Shown here in pieces: positions 32,025 to 41,500 of a DNA stretch of 64,000 nucleotides. Position numbers and translations under genes: made by a program. The notes below the pieces were generated by a model. That model was given only the letters and a program-made list of their open reading frames with translations, made no database searches and was not told the DNA's origin. This DNA is from Saprospiraceae bacterium (GTDB lineage Bacteria > Bacteroidota > Bacteroidia > Chitinophagales > Saprospiraceae): NCBI GenBank assembly GCA_958295895.1, contig CATQHI010000003.1, positions 682,001 to 746,000 on the forward strand. Direction: 5' to 3'. Numbering within the stretch: position 1 is the stretch's first letter; each line of letters opens with the position of its first letter.

Positions 32025-33104
32025 ATGCCCTCTTCCTCCGCTCCGCTCGGTGGATCCTACGACCTCCTTGTCTTTTGTCATCTGCGTTGGGACTTTGTCT
32101 ACCAGCGCCCCCAACACCTGATTAGCCGGCTCTCCGAGCAGTACCGCGTCCTGTTCGTGGAGGAGCCCTGGCGGCGGCCCGAGCGGCCGGACAGTTCACT
32201 ACGTAAAGAAAGTGACCGACTACACGTCCTACAACCCAACGTAGACCACATCGACCAAATCCCGGAGGTACTGGCTGACTACCTGCCGGAAGGGCGTACG
32301 GAAATCGTGTGGTTTTACTCCCCGTCGTTCTTCCCGCTACTGGCCGACCTGAGGTGCGAAACGGTGGTGTACGACTGCATGGACGAGTTGAGCCTCTTTC
32401 GCGGTGCACCCCGGGAGCTGGTCCATCTGGAAAGCCGCCTGCTCCGCCGTGCCGATGTCGTTTTCACGGGCGGTCGATCGCTGTACGAGGCTAAGAAAGA
32501 ACGTAACCCGGCGGTCTACTGCTTTCCCAGTTCGGTCGACCAGGCACACTTCGCACGGGCGCAGGCGAGTCTACCCGTGCCGGCGGATATCGCCTCCCTC
32601 AGGGGTCCCGTAGTGGGGTACTTCGGAGTGATCGACGAGCGCATTGACCTCGGTTTGTTGGCCGGAACGGCCGATCTATTGCCCGGGGTGCAATTCGTGA
32701 TGATTGGCCCCCTCGCTAAGATACACGATGCCGATCTACCACGCCGCGACAACCTGCACTACCTGGGCATGAAGGACTACGCCGAGCTACCGGCTTATCT
32801 GCAGCGCTTCGACGTGGCCATGATGCCCTTCGCCCTCAACGATGCTACCAAATTCATCAGTCCGACGAAAACCCTGGAGTACATGGCCGCCGGCCGTCCC
32901 ATCGTCTCTACCGCGATTCGCGACGTGGTACGCGAGTACGCCGATACCGTGGCTATCGTCGATAGCCCCGCCAGCTTCGCGACCGCGGTACGCGACTTCC
33001 TGACTGCGGCCACGGCCCCCGATTACCGCACTATTTTGAACAACACCTCCTGGAAATCCACCGCAGAACGAATGCACGGTATCCTGGAAAAACCTCTCGT
33101 ATGA
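32025..33104 (+). CDS. Glycosyltransferase (GT1/GT4-like, TuaH type)
   Basis: This 359-residue GT-B fold enzyme has an N-terminal acceptor half (DLLVFCHLRWDFVYQRPQHL and VYDCMDELSLFRGAPREL). The donor half has VVGYFGVIDERIDLGLLAGT, the family signature after the hinge, then QFVMIGPLAKI, LHYLGMKDYAELPAYLQRFD, and MPFALNDATKFISPTKTLEY. The latter includes the PTK-x-LEYMAAG nucleotide-sugar-binding segment. It shares a 4-base overlap (ATGA) with glf, suggesting that the two supply a galactofuranose-containing cell-surface glycan. Donor and acceptor cannot be stated. It is first in a four-gene overlapping unit; the 136 bases before it contain ATTGT/ACAAT (31888-31900) but no convincing promoter. 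Confidence 0.9.
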   Translation: MPSSSAPLGGSYDLLVFCHLRWDFVYQRPQHLISRLSEQYRVLFVEEPWRRPERPDSSLRKESDRLHVLQPNVDHIDQIPEVLADYLPEGRTEIVWFYSPSFFPLLADLRCETVVYDCMDELSLFRGAPRELVHLESRLLRRADVVFTGGRSLYEAKKERNPAVYCFPSSVDQAHFARAQASLPVPADIASLRGPVVGYFGVIDERIDLGLLAGTADLLPGVQFVMIGPLAKIHDADLPRRDNLHYLGMKDYAELPAYLQRFDVAMMPFALNDATKFISPTKTLEYMAAGRPIVSTAIRDVVREYADTVAIVDSPASFATAVRDFLTAATAPDYRTILNNTSWKSTAERMHGILEKPLV

Positions 33105-34282
33105 ACAACCCTGACATTGTAATCATCGGCGCGGGCATCTCCGGTGCCGTCCTGGCCGAGCGCTACGCCAACGCTGGCAAGCGGGTCACCGTACTCGAAC
33201 GCCGCGACCACATTGCCGGCAACTGCTACGATTACATCGACGCCAACGGCATCCTGGTCTCGAAGTACGGCGCCCATCTTTTCCACACCAACTACGAAGA
33301 CGTCTGGGCCTACGTCAATCAGTTTGCCGACTGGTACCCCTGGGAACACAGGGTGCTGGCGAAGGTGGACGATAAGCTCGTCCCCATCCCCGTCAACATC
33401 ACTACGGTGAACGAGCTCTACGGCCTATCCCTGAAAACAGAAAAGGACATGCAGCGGTGGCTCGACGCCAACCGGCACGACATTCCCGAGGCAAAAAACG
33501 GCCGCGATGCCGTCCTCCATAAGGTAGGTAATGACCTCTACGAAAAGATGTTCCGCCACTACACCAAAAAGCAGTGGGACAAGTACCCCGAGGAGTTAGA
33601 TGCCTCCGTACTTAACCGCATCCCCGTACGCACCAATTTCGACGACCGCTACTTCTCGGATCGCTACCAGGCCCTACCAAAGGGTGGCTATACCCGCCTC
33701 TTTGCCGCCATTCTGGACCACCCCAACATCACCGTACGGCTCAGTACCGACTACTTCGACGTCAGGGACCAGCTACGGGGCTACGAAAAGCTATTCTATA
33801 CCGGCCCCATCGATCGCTTCTTCGAGTTCAAGCACAGCCTGACCGATAAGTTGGAGTACCGTTCCATCAATTTCGTATCCGAAACCGTAGCGCAGGAATA
33901 CTTTCAGAATAACTCCGTGATCAACTACCCGGGTAAGGAAGTCGACTACACCCGCATTGTCGAGTACCGCCACTTCGGTAAGCAGGAAGGTCCCCAGGTG
34001 ACCACCATCGTCAAGGAATACACCACCGATGAGGGTGACCCCTACTACCCCGTGCCCAACGCCCGTAACCAGGCGATCTACGAACGCTACCGCGCCGAGG
34101 CCGAAGCACTGGAGGACGTGTATTTCGTGGGCCGTCTGGCGAACTACAAGTACTTCAATATGGACCAGGCCTTCCACAATGCCCTCGAACTCTTCGAGCA
34201 ACTCGAAGGACAATCTGCCGTGCAGGTACCAGTTACTGCAACCGCCGAGCAAGTCGCCGCCGAGCAAGTCGCCGCCGAGTGA
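33101..34282 (+). CDS. glf: UDP-galactopyranose mutase
   Basis: This flavoenzyme converts UDP-galactopyranose to UDP-galactofuranose in the cytoplasm. The FAD motif DIVIIGAGISGAVLAERYA is at residues 4-22. Further conserved parts are RRDHIAGNCYDYID, KYGAHLFHTN, FRHYTKKQWDKYPEELDAS, RIPVRTNFDDRYFSDRYQ, PKGGYTRLF and GRLANYKYFNMDQAFHNALE. Length is 393 residues; homologs end near the LFEQL segment. The last 20 or so residues are an extra tail with a 15-base tandem repeat (AEQVAAEQVAAE), discussed in findings. It overlaps the glycosyltransferase gene before it and the glycosidase-like gene after it by 4 bases each. Confidence 0.95.
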   Translation: MNNPDIVIIGAGISGAVLAERYANAGKRVTVLERRDHIAGNCYDYIDANGILVSKYGAHLFHTNYEDVWAYVNQFADWYPWEHRVLAKVDDKLVPIPVNITTVNELYGLSLKTEKDMQRWLDANRHDIPEAKNGRDAVLHKVGNDLYEKMFRHYTKKQWDKYPEELDASVLNRIPVRTNFDDRYFSDRYQALPKGGYTRLFAAILDHPNITVRLSTDYFDVRDQLRGYEKLFYTGPIDRFFEFKHSLTDKLEYRSINFVSETVAQEYFQNNSVINYPGKEVDYTRIVEYRHFGKQEGPQVTTIVKEYTTDEGDPYYPVPNARNQAIYERYRAEAEALEDVYFVGRLANYKYFNMDQAFHNALELFEQLEGQSAVQVPVTATAEQVAAEQVAAE

Positions 34283-35433
34283 TTCCCAACCTTCCCTCCT
34301 TCCTTATGGGTGGCTATGAGTGCGCCGACCACATTAACCGCTCCGGCCACCGCATCAACCTGCACCAGGTCACCGAGCACGACCTACGGGCACGGGAAGA
34401 CTACGCAGATCTAGCCGAGGTAGGCATTCGGGTGGTCCGCGAGGGCATCTGTTGGAGCGCGGTAGAAGCGGCCCCCTACCAGTTTGACTTCACCGAAGTC
34501 GCCAATCGACTCCGCGCGGCTCACGCGGCAGGGCTGGAGGTGATCTGGGACCTGTGCCACTTTGGTTATCCCGACGGGCTCTTTCCTACCCATCCCCAAT
34601 TCACCCCCCGCTTCGTGGCGCTCTGCCGGGCCTTCGCCCGGTGGCACCTCGCCGTGACCAAAGCGACCCTCTACGTGGTGCCGATCAACGAGATTAGCTT
34701 TCTCTCCTGGCATTCGGGGGATGTACGCGGCACCGTACCCTTTGCCACCGACTCGGGGTGGGACATGAAGTGGCACCTCTGCCGGGCGGCCATTCAGGGT
34801 ATTCAGGCATTACGGGACACCGATCCCGGCTGCCGTATTGTGACTATCGAGCCACTCATTCGCGTACACGGCCATGGGGGGTCCGACTTCGGCCACATCG
34901 CCCGTATGAATAACGATCAGTTTCAGGCCATGGACATCATCGGTGGCCGCATGTGCCCCGAGCTCGGTGGCCGGGAGGACTACCTCGACCTACTCGGATT
35001 CAATTACTACTACAACGGACAGTGGACGGATGGCGTAGTACCCCTATCCTGGCCGGAAGTGGAAGAGCCCCGCCGTCGGGTGCCCCTACACGAGCTACTG
35101 TTGAGTGCCTACCACCGCTACCGTCGGCCCTTCTTCCTGAGCGAAACGGGCCACTTCGGAGACGAACGGCCGCGCTGGCTAACTGAAGTTGCCGCGGCGG
35201 CGCAGTTAGTAGTTGCCCAAACGTCGGACTTCTTCGGCGTATGCATCTATCCGGTGCTCGACCGACCGGACTGGGACAACCTAACCTCCTATTCCAATTG
35301 CGGACTCTGGGATTTGGACCGTAACAACGACCGGATCCCCCACCTTCCGTCCCTACGGGCCTTACAGAATATGCAGCGCATCCTGGAATTCAACCCGCAG
35401 CACCACGTTCCTTCCGCGCTACAACGCCGCTGA
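34279..35433 (+). CDS. GH-A clan (family 1-like) glycoside hydrolase-like protein
   Basis: This 384-residue predicted cytoplasmic TIM-barrel protein has LMGGYECADHINRSGHRINL, ADLAEVGIRVVREGICWSAV and GLEVIWDLCHFGYPDGLFP, as in GH1-type barrels. A likely acid/base Glu lies in VVPINEISFLSWH (the usual place of TFNEP). A likely nucleophile Glu lies in PFFLSETGHFGDERPRW (the usual place of ENG), with LLGFNYYYNGQW before it. No signal peptide was seen. Its position after glf in an overlapped unit suggests a role tied to the galactofuranose glycan, perhaps trimming or making a glycoside, but this is inference. It overlaps glf by 4 bases and the next gene by 1 base. Confidence 0.75.
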   Translation: MIPNLPSFLMGGYECADHINRSGHRINLHQVTEHDLRAREDYADLAEVGIRVVREGICWSAVEAAPYQFDFTEVANRLRAAHAAGLEVIWDLCHFGYPDGLFPTHPQFTPRFVALCRAFARWHLAVTKATLYVVPINEISFLSWHSGDVRGTVPFATDSGWDMKWHLCRAAIQGIQALRDTDPGCRIVTIEPLIRVHGHGGSDFGHIARMNNDQFQAMDIIGGRMCPELGGREDYLDLLGFNYYYNGQWTDGVVPLSWPEVEEPRRRVPLHELLLSAYHRYRRPFFLSETGHFGDERPRWLTEVAAAAQLVVAQTSDFFGVCIYPVLDRPDWDNLTSYSNCGLWDLDRNNDRIPHLPSLRALQNMQRILEFNPQHHVPSALQRR

Positions 35434-36056
35434 TGCTTAGCCCGGAAACGATCGTTGCCTCGCTCACCGAGATCGCCCTACCGGATTGCTTTAATCCCTA
35501 CACTGATTTCGACCCGCTGCACGATCTTCCGGCCGCTCCCAGTCTGCGTCGCAACAACCTACTACTTTATCTACAAAGCCTCGTGCAACAGGGCCCGGGT
35601 GAGCTCTGGCTAGCCGAAAGCGGGAGCCACACCGGCACCCGCCGAAGCGGTCTACCGCTGGTGCCCACCACCGAGATTTCGGGGCTGAACGACCGTTTTG
35701 CCACCGAGGGGTTCGTCTCGCCTACGGTGACTACCGACCGGGGGGGCATGACCGCAAGCTACGTCTGGCAGGCAGCCCTCGACCGGCCCCGCTTGCCGCT
35801 ATTCTGGAATGCTGTGATGGCCCACCCCCACCGACCGGGACAGCCCTACCGCAACCGGCCCGTGCGCCGCGGAGAACTCAGGGCCTACCGGATACCCCTT
35901 CAGCACCTCCTCCAGCTTTTTGCCCCGCTCACCGTACTGGCAATTGGCCGCGTAGCCGCGGACGTACTTGACGGACTAGCGGTACCCCACCGCTACGTCC
36001 GTCATCCCGCCCAGGGAGGGGCTCGAGCCTTTCGGGAGGGAGTGGCCGGTGGGTGA
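35433..36056 (+). CDS. Uracil-DNA glycosylase superfamily protein
   Basis: This 207-residue protein shows a pattern known from a divergent UDG-fold family: GELWLAESGSHTGTRRSGLP (the GEAP/water-activating region), VPTTEISGLNDRF, GMTASYVWQAALDRPRLPLF, then WNAVMAHPHRPGQPYRNRPV and VRHPAQGGARAFREGV (the HPS/His loop). These correspond in order to the N-terminal loop, active-site Asn region and C-terminal His motif of UDGs. Activity on uracil is not proven, since superfamily members include single-strand-selective, hypoxanthine and inactive forms. The start ATG overlaps the preceding TGA by one base, so it is coupled to a carbohydrate gene unit, which is odd for DNA repair. Confidence 0.72.
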   Translation: MLSPETIVASLTEIALPDCFNPYTDFDPLHDLPAAPSLRRNNLLLYLQSLVQQGPGELWLAESGSHTGTRRSGLPLVPTTEISGLNDRFATEGFVSPTVTTDRGGMTASYVWQAALDRPRLPLFWNAVMAHPHRPGQPYRNRPVRRGELRAYRIPLQHLLQLFAPLTVLAIGRVAADVLDGLAVPHRYVRHPAQGGARAFREGVAGG

Positions 36057-36102
36057 AACCTTGCTCCAGGAAGTATATTGGGCAGCGATCAACACGCGTC
36101 GT

Positions 36103-36372
36103 ATGGATTTTTTGAAAAAACTCTTTGGCTCCACGACCGGCGCGGCTGACAATCCCCCCTTCGCACTACACGAAAAGCTGATCGTCCAGTCCTTTCAGGA
36201 ATTGCTCGACACTACGGCAGGCTACGCCTACGAGAAGCAGTGGATCAATACCGACACCATCGGAAACCGCCCCTGGCAGTTCGATACGGCGAGCGGGTGT
36301 ATCATCTTCGTGCGCAAAACCGCTTCGTCGGACTCCACAGCAACTTGGTTCCACCCCGCTAGGAACAATTAA
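36103..36372 (+). CDS. Small hypothetical protein, C-terminus uncertain
   Basis: The ATG at 36103 gives MDFLKKLFGSTTGAADNPPF, 89 residues. The part up to NRPWQFDTASGCIIFVR reads like a compact cytoplasmic domain. An upstream in-frame start at 36049 overlaps the UDG-like gene and adds non-conserved residues. The last stretch (KTASSDSTATWFHPARNN) looks unlike the rest; in the next frame FVGLHSNLVPPR ends at a nearby stop, so a one-base indel near 36315 is possible. I do not recognise the family. It converges on dnaK, with that gene's terminator just beyond. Confidence 0.5.
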   Translation: MDFLKKLFGSTTGAADNPPFALHEKLIVQSFQELLDTTAGYAYEKQWINTDTIGNRPWQFDTASGCIIFVRKTASSDSTATWFHPARNN

Positions 36373-36401
36373 AAAGCCCGTCGACCTTTAGATCGACGGG
36401 C
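36371..36401 (-). terminator. Intrinsic terminator of dnaK
   Basis: On the minus strand GCCCGTCGA-TCTAAAGG-TCGACGGGC forms a perfect 9-bp stem, followed by TTTTT (36375 down to 36371). It lies 28 bases beyond the dnaK stop. It can also form on the plus strand after the small hypothetical gene. Confidence 0.92.
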
Positions 36402-36428
36402 GTGAAACTTTACGTGTAGGGCGGGAGC

Positions 36429-38360
36429 TTACTTGCCCTCCACCTCTTCAAATTCGACGTCCTGTACATCGTCAGCTCCGGCGGCAGTAGCATTTCCGGC
36501 ACCCGGGCCTGTATTCCCGGCACCGGCACCATTAGTATTAGCGGTGGGGTTGCCCTCCTGCTGCGCCTGGTACATGTCCTGGCTAGCCGCGTTCCAGGCG
36601 GCGGTAAGGGCCTCGGTAGCGCTTTCGATGGCACTCAAATCCTCGGCCTTATGCGCCTCCCGAAGCTTCTCGAGGTTATCCTCGATCGGCTTCTTCTTCT
36701 CGGCCGGAACTTTGTCACCGAACTCCTTAAGCTGCTTTTCGGTCTGGAAAACGAGTTGGTCGGCGGCATTGAGTTTCTCAACCCGCTCACGGGCTTCCTT
36801 GTCGGACTCCTCGTTGGCGGCGGCCTCGGCCTTCATACGCTCGATGTCGTCCTTGCTGAGTCCCGTACCGGCCTCGATCTTGATCGACTGCTCCTTGCCC
36901 GTACCCTTGTCCTTCGATGTCACACTGAGTACACCGTTGGCGTCCATATCGAAGGTCACCTCGATCTGGGGAACGCCACGGGGGGCGGGGGGAATGTCAC
37001 CGAGTACAAAGCGACCGATGGGCCGATTGTCCTTAGCCATCTGACGGGCACCCTGTAAAACGTGGATCTCCACGCTAGGCTGGTTGTCACTGGCGGTAGA
37101 GTACACCTTGGATTTCTTGACGGGGATCGTGCTATTGGCCTCGATCACCGTATCGAAGATGCCACCCATGGTTTCGATACCCAGGCTGAGCGGGGTCACG
37201 TCGAGCAGTAGTACGTCCTGTACATCACCACTCAGTACACCACCCTGGATGGCGGCACCTACGGCCACTACCTCGTCGGGGTTCACGCTTTTATTAGCCT
37301 TTTTGCCGAAGAACTTCTCGACGGCCTCCTGGATGGCGGGGATACGGGTAGAACCACCTACGAGGATCACCTCGTCGATCTCGCTCTTGCTGATACCGGC
37401 ATCGTTCATCGCCTTTTCACAGGGTTTGAGGGTACGCTGCACGAGATCGTCAGCCAGCTGCTCAAACTTGGCGCGGCTGATCTTGACCACGAGGTGCTTG
37501 GGCACGCCGTCTACGGCCGTAATGTAGGGGAGGTTCACCTCCGTTTCGGTGGAGCTGGAGAGCTCGATCTTGGCCTTCTCGGCGGCTTCCTTCAGGCGCT
37601 GTAGGGCCATGGGGTCCTTCTTCAGGTCCATATTCTCCTGCGACTTGAATTCACCGGCCAGGTAGTCAATCAGTACCCGGTCGAAGTCATCACCACCCAA
37701 ATGCGTATCACCGTTAGTGGACTTCACCTCGAATACGCCGTCACCCAGGTCCAGGATCGAGATATCGAAGGTACCACCACCGAGGTCGTACACGGCGATC
37801 GTCATGTCCTTGCTCCGCTTATCCAGACCGTAGGCCAGGGCAGCGGCGGTAGGCTCATTGATAATACGGCGCACGTTGAGTCCCGCTACCTCACCGGCTT
37901 CCTTAGTAGCCTGCCGCTGGGAATCATTGAAGTAAGCGGGAACCGTCACGACGGCCTCCGTCACCTCAGTACCGAGAAAGTCCTCGGCAATCTTTTTCAT
38001 TTTTTGCAGCACCATGGCGCTGATCTCCTGGGGGGTATACTTCCGCCCGTCGATCTCTACCTGGGCCAGGCCGTTGTCGCCCTTAACCACTTTATAGGCC
38101 GAGCGCTCTACTTCGCCCTTTACCTCATCGAAGCGCTGACCCATGTAGCGCTTGATGGACGCGACCGTACGCGTGGGGTTGGTGATGGCTTGCCGTTTGG
38201 CCGGCTCGCCGATCTTACGTTCACCGGCATCCAGGAATGCCACGATCGAGGGAGTCGTATTGCGGCCCTCCTCGTTGTAGATCACGGTGGGCTCATTACC
38301 CTCCATTACCGCCACGCATGAGTTGGTCGTTCCTAAATCTATTCCGATAATCTTGCTCAT
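36429..38360 (-). CDS. dnaK: Chaperone protein DnaK (Hsp70)
   Basis: This is the ATP-driven cytoplasmic chaperone. It has 643 residues, the normal length. The nucleotide-binding domain has the phosphate-1 loop [17 protein letters not shown] (residues 4-20), [17 protein letters not shown] (phosphate-2), and [19 protein letters not shown]. The linker [19 protein letters not shown] leads into the substrate-binding domain. The lid is helical and Lys/Glu-rich. A Gly/Ala/Asn-rich disordered segment precedes the C-terminal acidic [14 protein letters not shown], equivalent to the EEVD-like tail. No grpE or dnaJ lies beside it. The 229 bases upstream hold a copy of the 19-bp element (38457-38475) but no CIRCE inverted repeat that I could see. 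Confidence 0.98.
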   Translation of the reverse strand: MSKIIGIDLGTTNSCVAVMEGNEPTVIYNEEGRNTTPSIVAFLDAGERKIGEPAKRQAITNPTRTVASIKRYMGQRFDEVKGEVERSAYKVVKGDNGLAQVEIDGRKYTPQEISAMVLQKMKKIAEDFLGTEVTEAVVTVPAYFNDSQRQATKEAGEVAGLNVRRIINEPTAAALAYGLDKRSKDMTIAVYDLGGGTFDISILDLGDGVFEVKSTNGDTHLGGDDFDRVLIDYLAGEFKSQENMDLKKDPMALQRLKEAAEKAKIELSSSTETEVNLPYITAVDGVPKHLVVKISRAKFEQLADDLVQRTLKPCEKAMNDAGISKSEIDEVILVGGSTRIPAIQEAVEKFFGKKANKSVNPDEVVAVGAAIQGGVLSGDVQDVLLLDVTPLSLGIETMGGIFDTVIEANSTIPVKKSKVYSTASDNQPSVEIHVLQGARQMAKDNRPIGRFVLGDIPPAPRGVPQIEVTFDMDANGVLSVTSKDKGTGKEQSIKIEAGTGLSKDDIERMKAEAAANEESDKEARERVEKLNAADQLVFQTEKQLKEFGDKVPAEKKKPIEDNLEKLREAHKAEDLSAIESATEALTAAWNAASQDMYQAQQEGNPTANTNGAGAGNTGPGAGNATAAGADDVQDVEFEEVEGK

Positions 38361-38456
38361 ACGATTTGCTTATTTACGTTAGTTGACACTGTTGTCGCCC
38401 CCAATTATGCAAGCAGCGTGCCAGCCCTACCGTACCGGAGAATCTGCCGCTTTTTC

Positions 38457-38475
38457 GGGCGGGGCCGCAGGTGCA
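38457..38475 (-). repeat. Dispersed 19-bp intergenic element, copy 2 (upstream of dnaK)
   Basis: Exact copy of the element at 6591 and 44797, reading TGCACCTGCGGCCCCGCCC on the minus strand. It ends 96 bases before the dnaK start. Just upstream on the minus strand is a related half copy (GCACCCTGCAATTTGGCAC). Confidence 0.75.
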
Positions 38476-38531
38476 GTGCCAAATTGCAGGGTGCAATGTC
38501 ACTAGCTTGACAATTTGGCAGACGGTAAATG

Positions 38532-38566
38532 AAGAGCGGCTTCCCGGATGCCGAAAAGCCGCTCTT
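38532..38566 (-). terminator. Hairpin after the CHRD gene
   Basis: AAGAGCGGCTT (38532-38542) pairs exactly with AAGCCGCTCTT (38556-38566). It is 23 bases beyond the stop of the CHRD gene. The T-run on the minus strand is weak (CATTTACC). Confidence 0.7.
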
Positions 38567-38589
38567 TCGCAGACTATGAGGATCAGTAC

Positions 38590-41500
38590 TTACTGAATAA
38601 CTACCCGCGAGGTGCTGATTAGGCGCCCGTCGTCATTTCGTAGCATCAGGAAATAGGTGCCGCCGGGAAGCGAAGACATATCTACGGATACGTTCTGCTC
38701 ACCAACCAGCGCATTGACGTTAATGTCCTGCTGGAGCTGACCGAGCTGGGTGAACACCATCAGACGACCGCGGAAGGCCTCCCGGGTGGTGATCTGGTAG
38801 GTGAAGGCCTGTCCCTCCCGCAGGGGGTTAGGATACGTCTTCACACCAAAGCCGGCGGGCAAGAAGTCCCGGGTACCCACGATTTCACCTACGTTCAGGG
38901 AGATAGCTACGGCCGCGCTCGGGCGGTAGTTGCTGCCGTCACTAGCCAGCACTCGGTGGTAGAAGGTAACGTTACTATCCATCGCGACACCCGCGCTGTC
39001 GAGTAGGGCGGCTACGGTGCCGAAGTTGGTCTCGAAGAAGGTATCGCGACCGGTGTTGGCACCGAAAAGGATCGTATCAAAATTTTCATCCATCGCCAGC
39101 TGCCACACGTAGATAACGGTGTCGCCATCGGGATCAGTGGTAGGAGCATAGCTCACGCGGAAAGGCTGCTGATTGGAACCCTCCAGCGTCAGACTATCAC
39201 CACTCATGGGCGAGAGGATGCGCGTCGAATCGGGAGGCAGATTGAGCTCCCCCCGAATCTGTCCACGGGCCTCTCCGCTCTGCACCAGGGTGGTGTGGAT
39301 ATTAGCGTACATCTGACCGTTGCGTAGCGCCGTGGCCTGGTCCATGGTGATACTGAAGGTATTGCTGTCGACGCTAAATTCGGCGGCTTTGCTAGCATTG
39401 AGGGTGTCAGCACTCAGGGGTATAATGATGTCACCATTCTGTCCGGCGGGGGCCAGGTGTAGGTGGGCACCCCCGCCTACGGAGTAATCAAAGTCACCCT
39501 GTAGCATGGTCACGCTACCGGATAGCATCAGCATAGTATCGCTGAGTTCGAGCTTCAGTCCACCCTGTGCGGTAGTATTGAAGTAGTTAGTATTGTTAGC
39601 TCCGGAGAACGTGGTATGCAGGAAGGTCTGTGCCAACGGCAGCGCCTGTCCACGAATCGCACCGGCGGGGTAATCTTCCGTGTGTACGTTATAGTAGATC
39701 TCGCGATCAAGCAGAGCCCGTAGCTGAATGGGTTCCAGCGCAATGACGTTGCTATCCGCCAGAACTACACCACTGCGATCGGTACTATCGAGCGCGGTGG
39801 CGATGGGGTACAGAATGGGCCCGTTACTTCCGGCAAGTGCCTGGTGAACGTGCATGCCCCCCTGATCTCTTGACGCGTCGAAGTCACTATCCAGATCCTT
39901 AAACGACCCGATCAGGGTAATCATCGTATCGCGTACCTCCGTAGCGACCATGCCGGTAGCGCTGGTGGGCACACCCTCCGGCTGGCTGGCACCGGAAAGC
40001 GGAGCGATGAAGTAACTCGTAGCCTCCGCCAGTACCTGACCGCGAATTTCCCCCATCGGATGCTCCAGGGAGTGGACGTTGACGTACAGGAAACGATCGG
40101 TAAGCGTATCGATCTGCGTTTCGGGGATCGTAATGGTATTCGCCTTTGGGAAGAAGCGACCGGTACGCCCCGCGGCGCTATCCGCCGCCACGACCAGCGG
40201 GTACAGGATGGCACCGTTCTGACCGGGGTAGCCGGGGTGCAGGTGGGCGCCTCCCTGGAGGGCCATGTCCAGATCGCTCTCTAGGCCGGTATAGCTACCG
40301 GTAGCCGTCATACTGGTACCCATCAGCTCGACCTTCACCATACCGTGGCCGGTGGTGATCACGGAAGGTATCTGCTGGTTACCGTGCAGAAAGGCGGTAA
40401 ACACGGCCTGAGCTTCGGGGAGCATCTGTCCGCGTATCTCACCCATCATATGATTCGTGGTGTGCAGGTTGAAGTAGATGCCGCGCGCCAGCAGGAGACC
40501 ACGTTCCTGATCGCTTAGCTGTATGACGTTGTCCGCCAACTGTACGGTCCCGTTCAGGGAATCGAGTACGGTAAGCCGGGTAGCACTGACCAGCTTAATG
40601 ATACCGCCATTTTCTCCGGCATAGCCCGCATGAAGGTGAGTACCTCCACGAACACTGGTGTCGCGGGGACTACTCAGGTCGGCAAAACTACCGATCAGCC
40701 GTACGGTATTGCCGACTACGTGGCCAAGAACCTCACCGTGTGCCTGAGTGAGCACCGGGGGGTACTCGTTGGCACCCGCGAGGTGAGCACGTAGAATTGC
40801 ATCGGCGGGGGGAAGTACCTGCCCACGAATCTCTCCGCCGGGATGCTCGACGCTGTGAATGTTAGCGTAGTAATTGCCGGCCCGCAACGCCTCCACCTGA
40901 TCGTCGTCCAGTTCGATGGTGTTATCCTCGCTAAGGAAAGTACCGCTGAGGCTGTCCTCCTCGGTAATGGTGGGAGTGAGTGGAATATCGATGGGACCGT
41001 TCTGTCCGGGAAGGCCCAGGTGCAAATGGGAGCCGATGCCGGCCGCGTAGGTGGAGGTTAGATCGCTAAACGAGCCACTTACCACCAGCGTATTGTCGTT
41101 TTCCAGTTCGAGGAGTAGGGCACCGTGGGCGGTAGAGATAACGGAGGGTACCTGGTTGCTGCCGAATAGGTTAGTGTAATAGGCCTCGTTATCTTCCCGA
41201 ACGATATCGCCGCGGATCTCTCCATTGGGGTAGTTGCGGGTGTGAATGTTGACGTACACCGCCCCTACGTCGGCCCCCTCGAGCTCGGCAGCCGCGATGG
41301 TGTAAGTGTTGTCTTCCGCGTCGATGGTACCACTGAGGGAGTCCGTAGCTAGGTTCAACACTAGGGGCTGAATGATGCCTCCGTTACGTCCTGGATACGC
41401 GATGTGGATGTGTCCGCCGCCCTGTAGGGAGGTCAGCACCGGCGAGCTCAGGCCGGTGAAGGAGCCGCTGACAGTGACCTGTACCTGATCGTTGGCCTCG

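Noticed and set aside
37701-38321. Antisense frame of 206 residues inside dnaK
   Set aside because: Shadow of a highly conserved gene; no promoter or start context.
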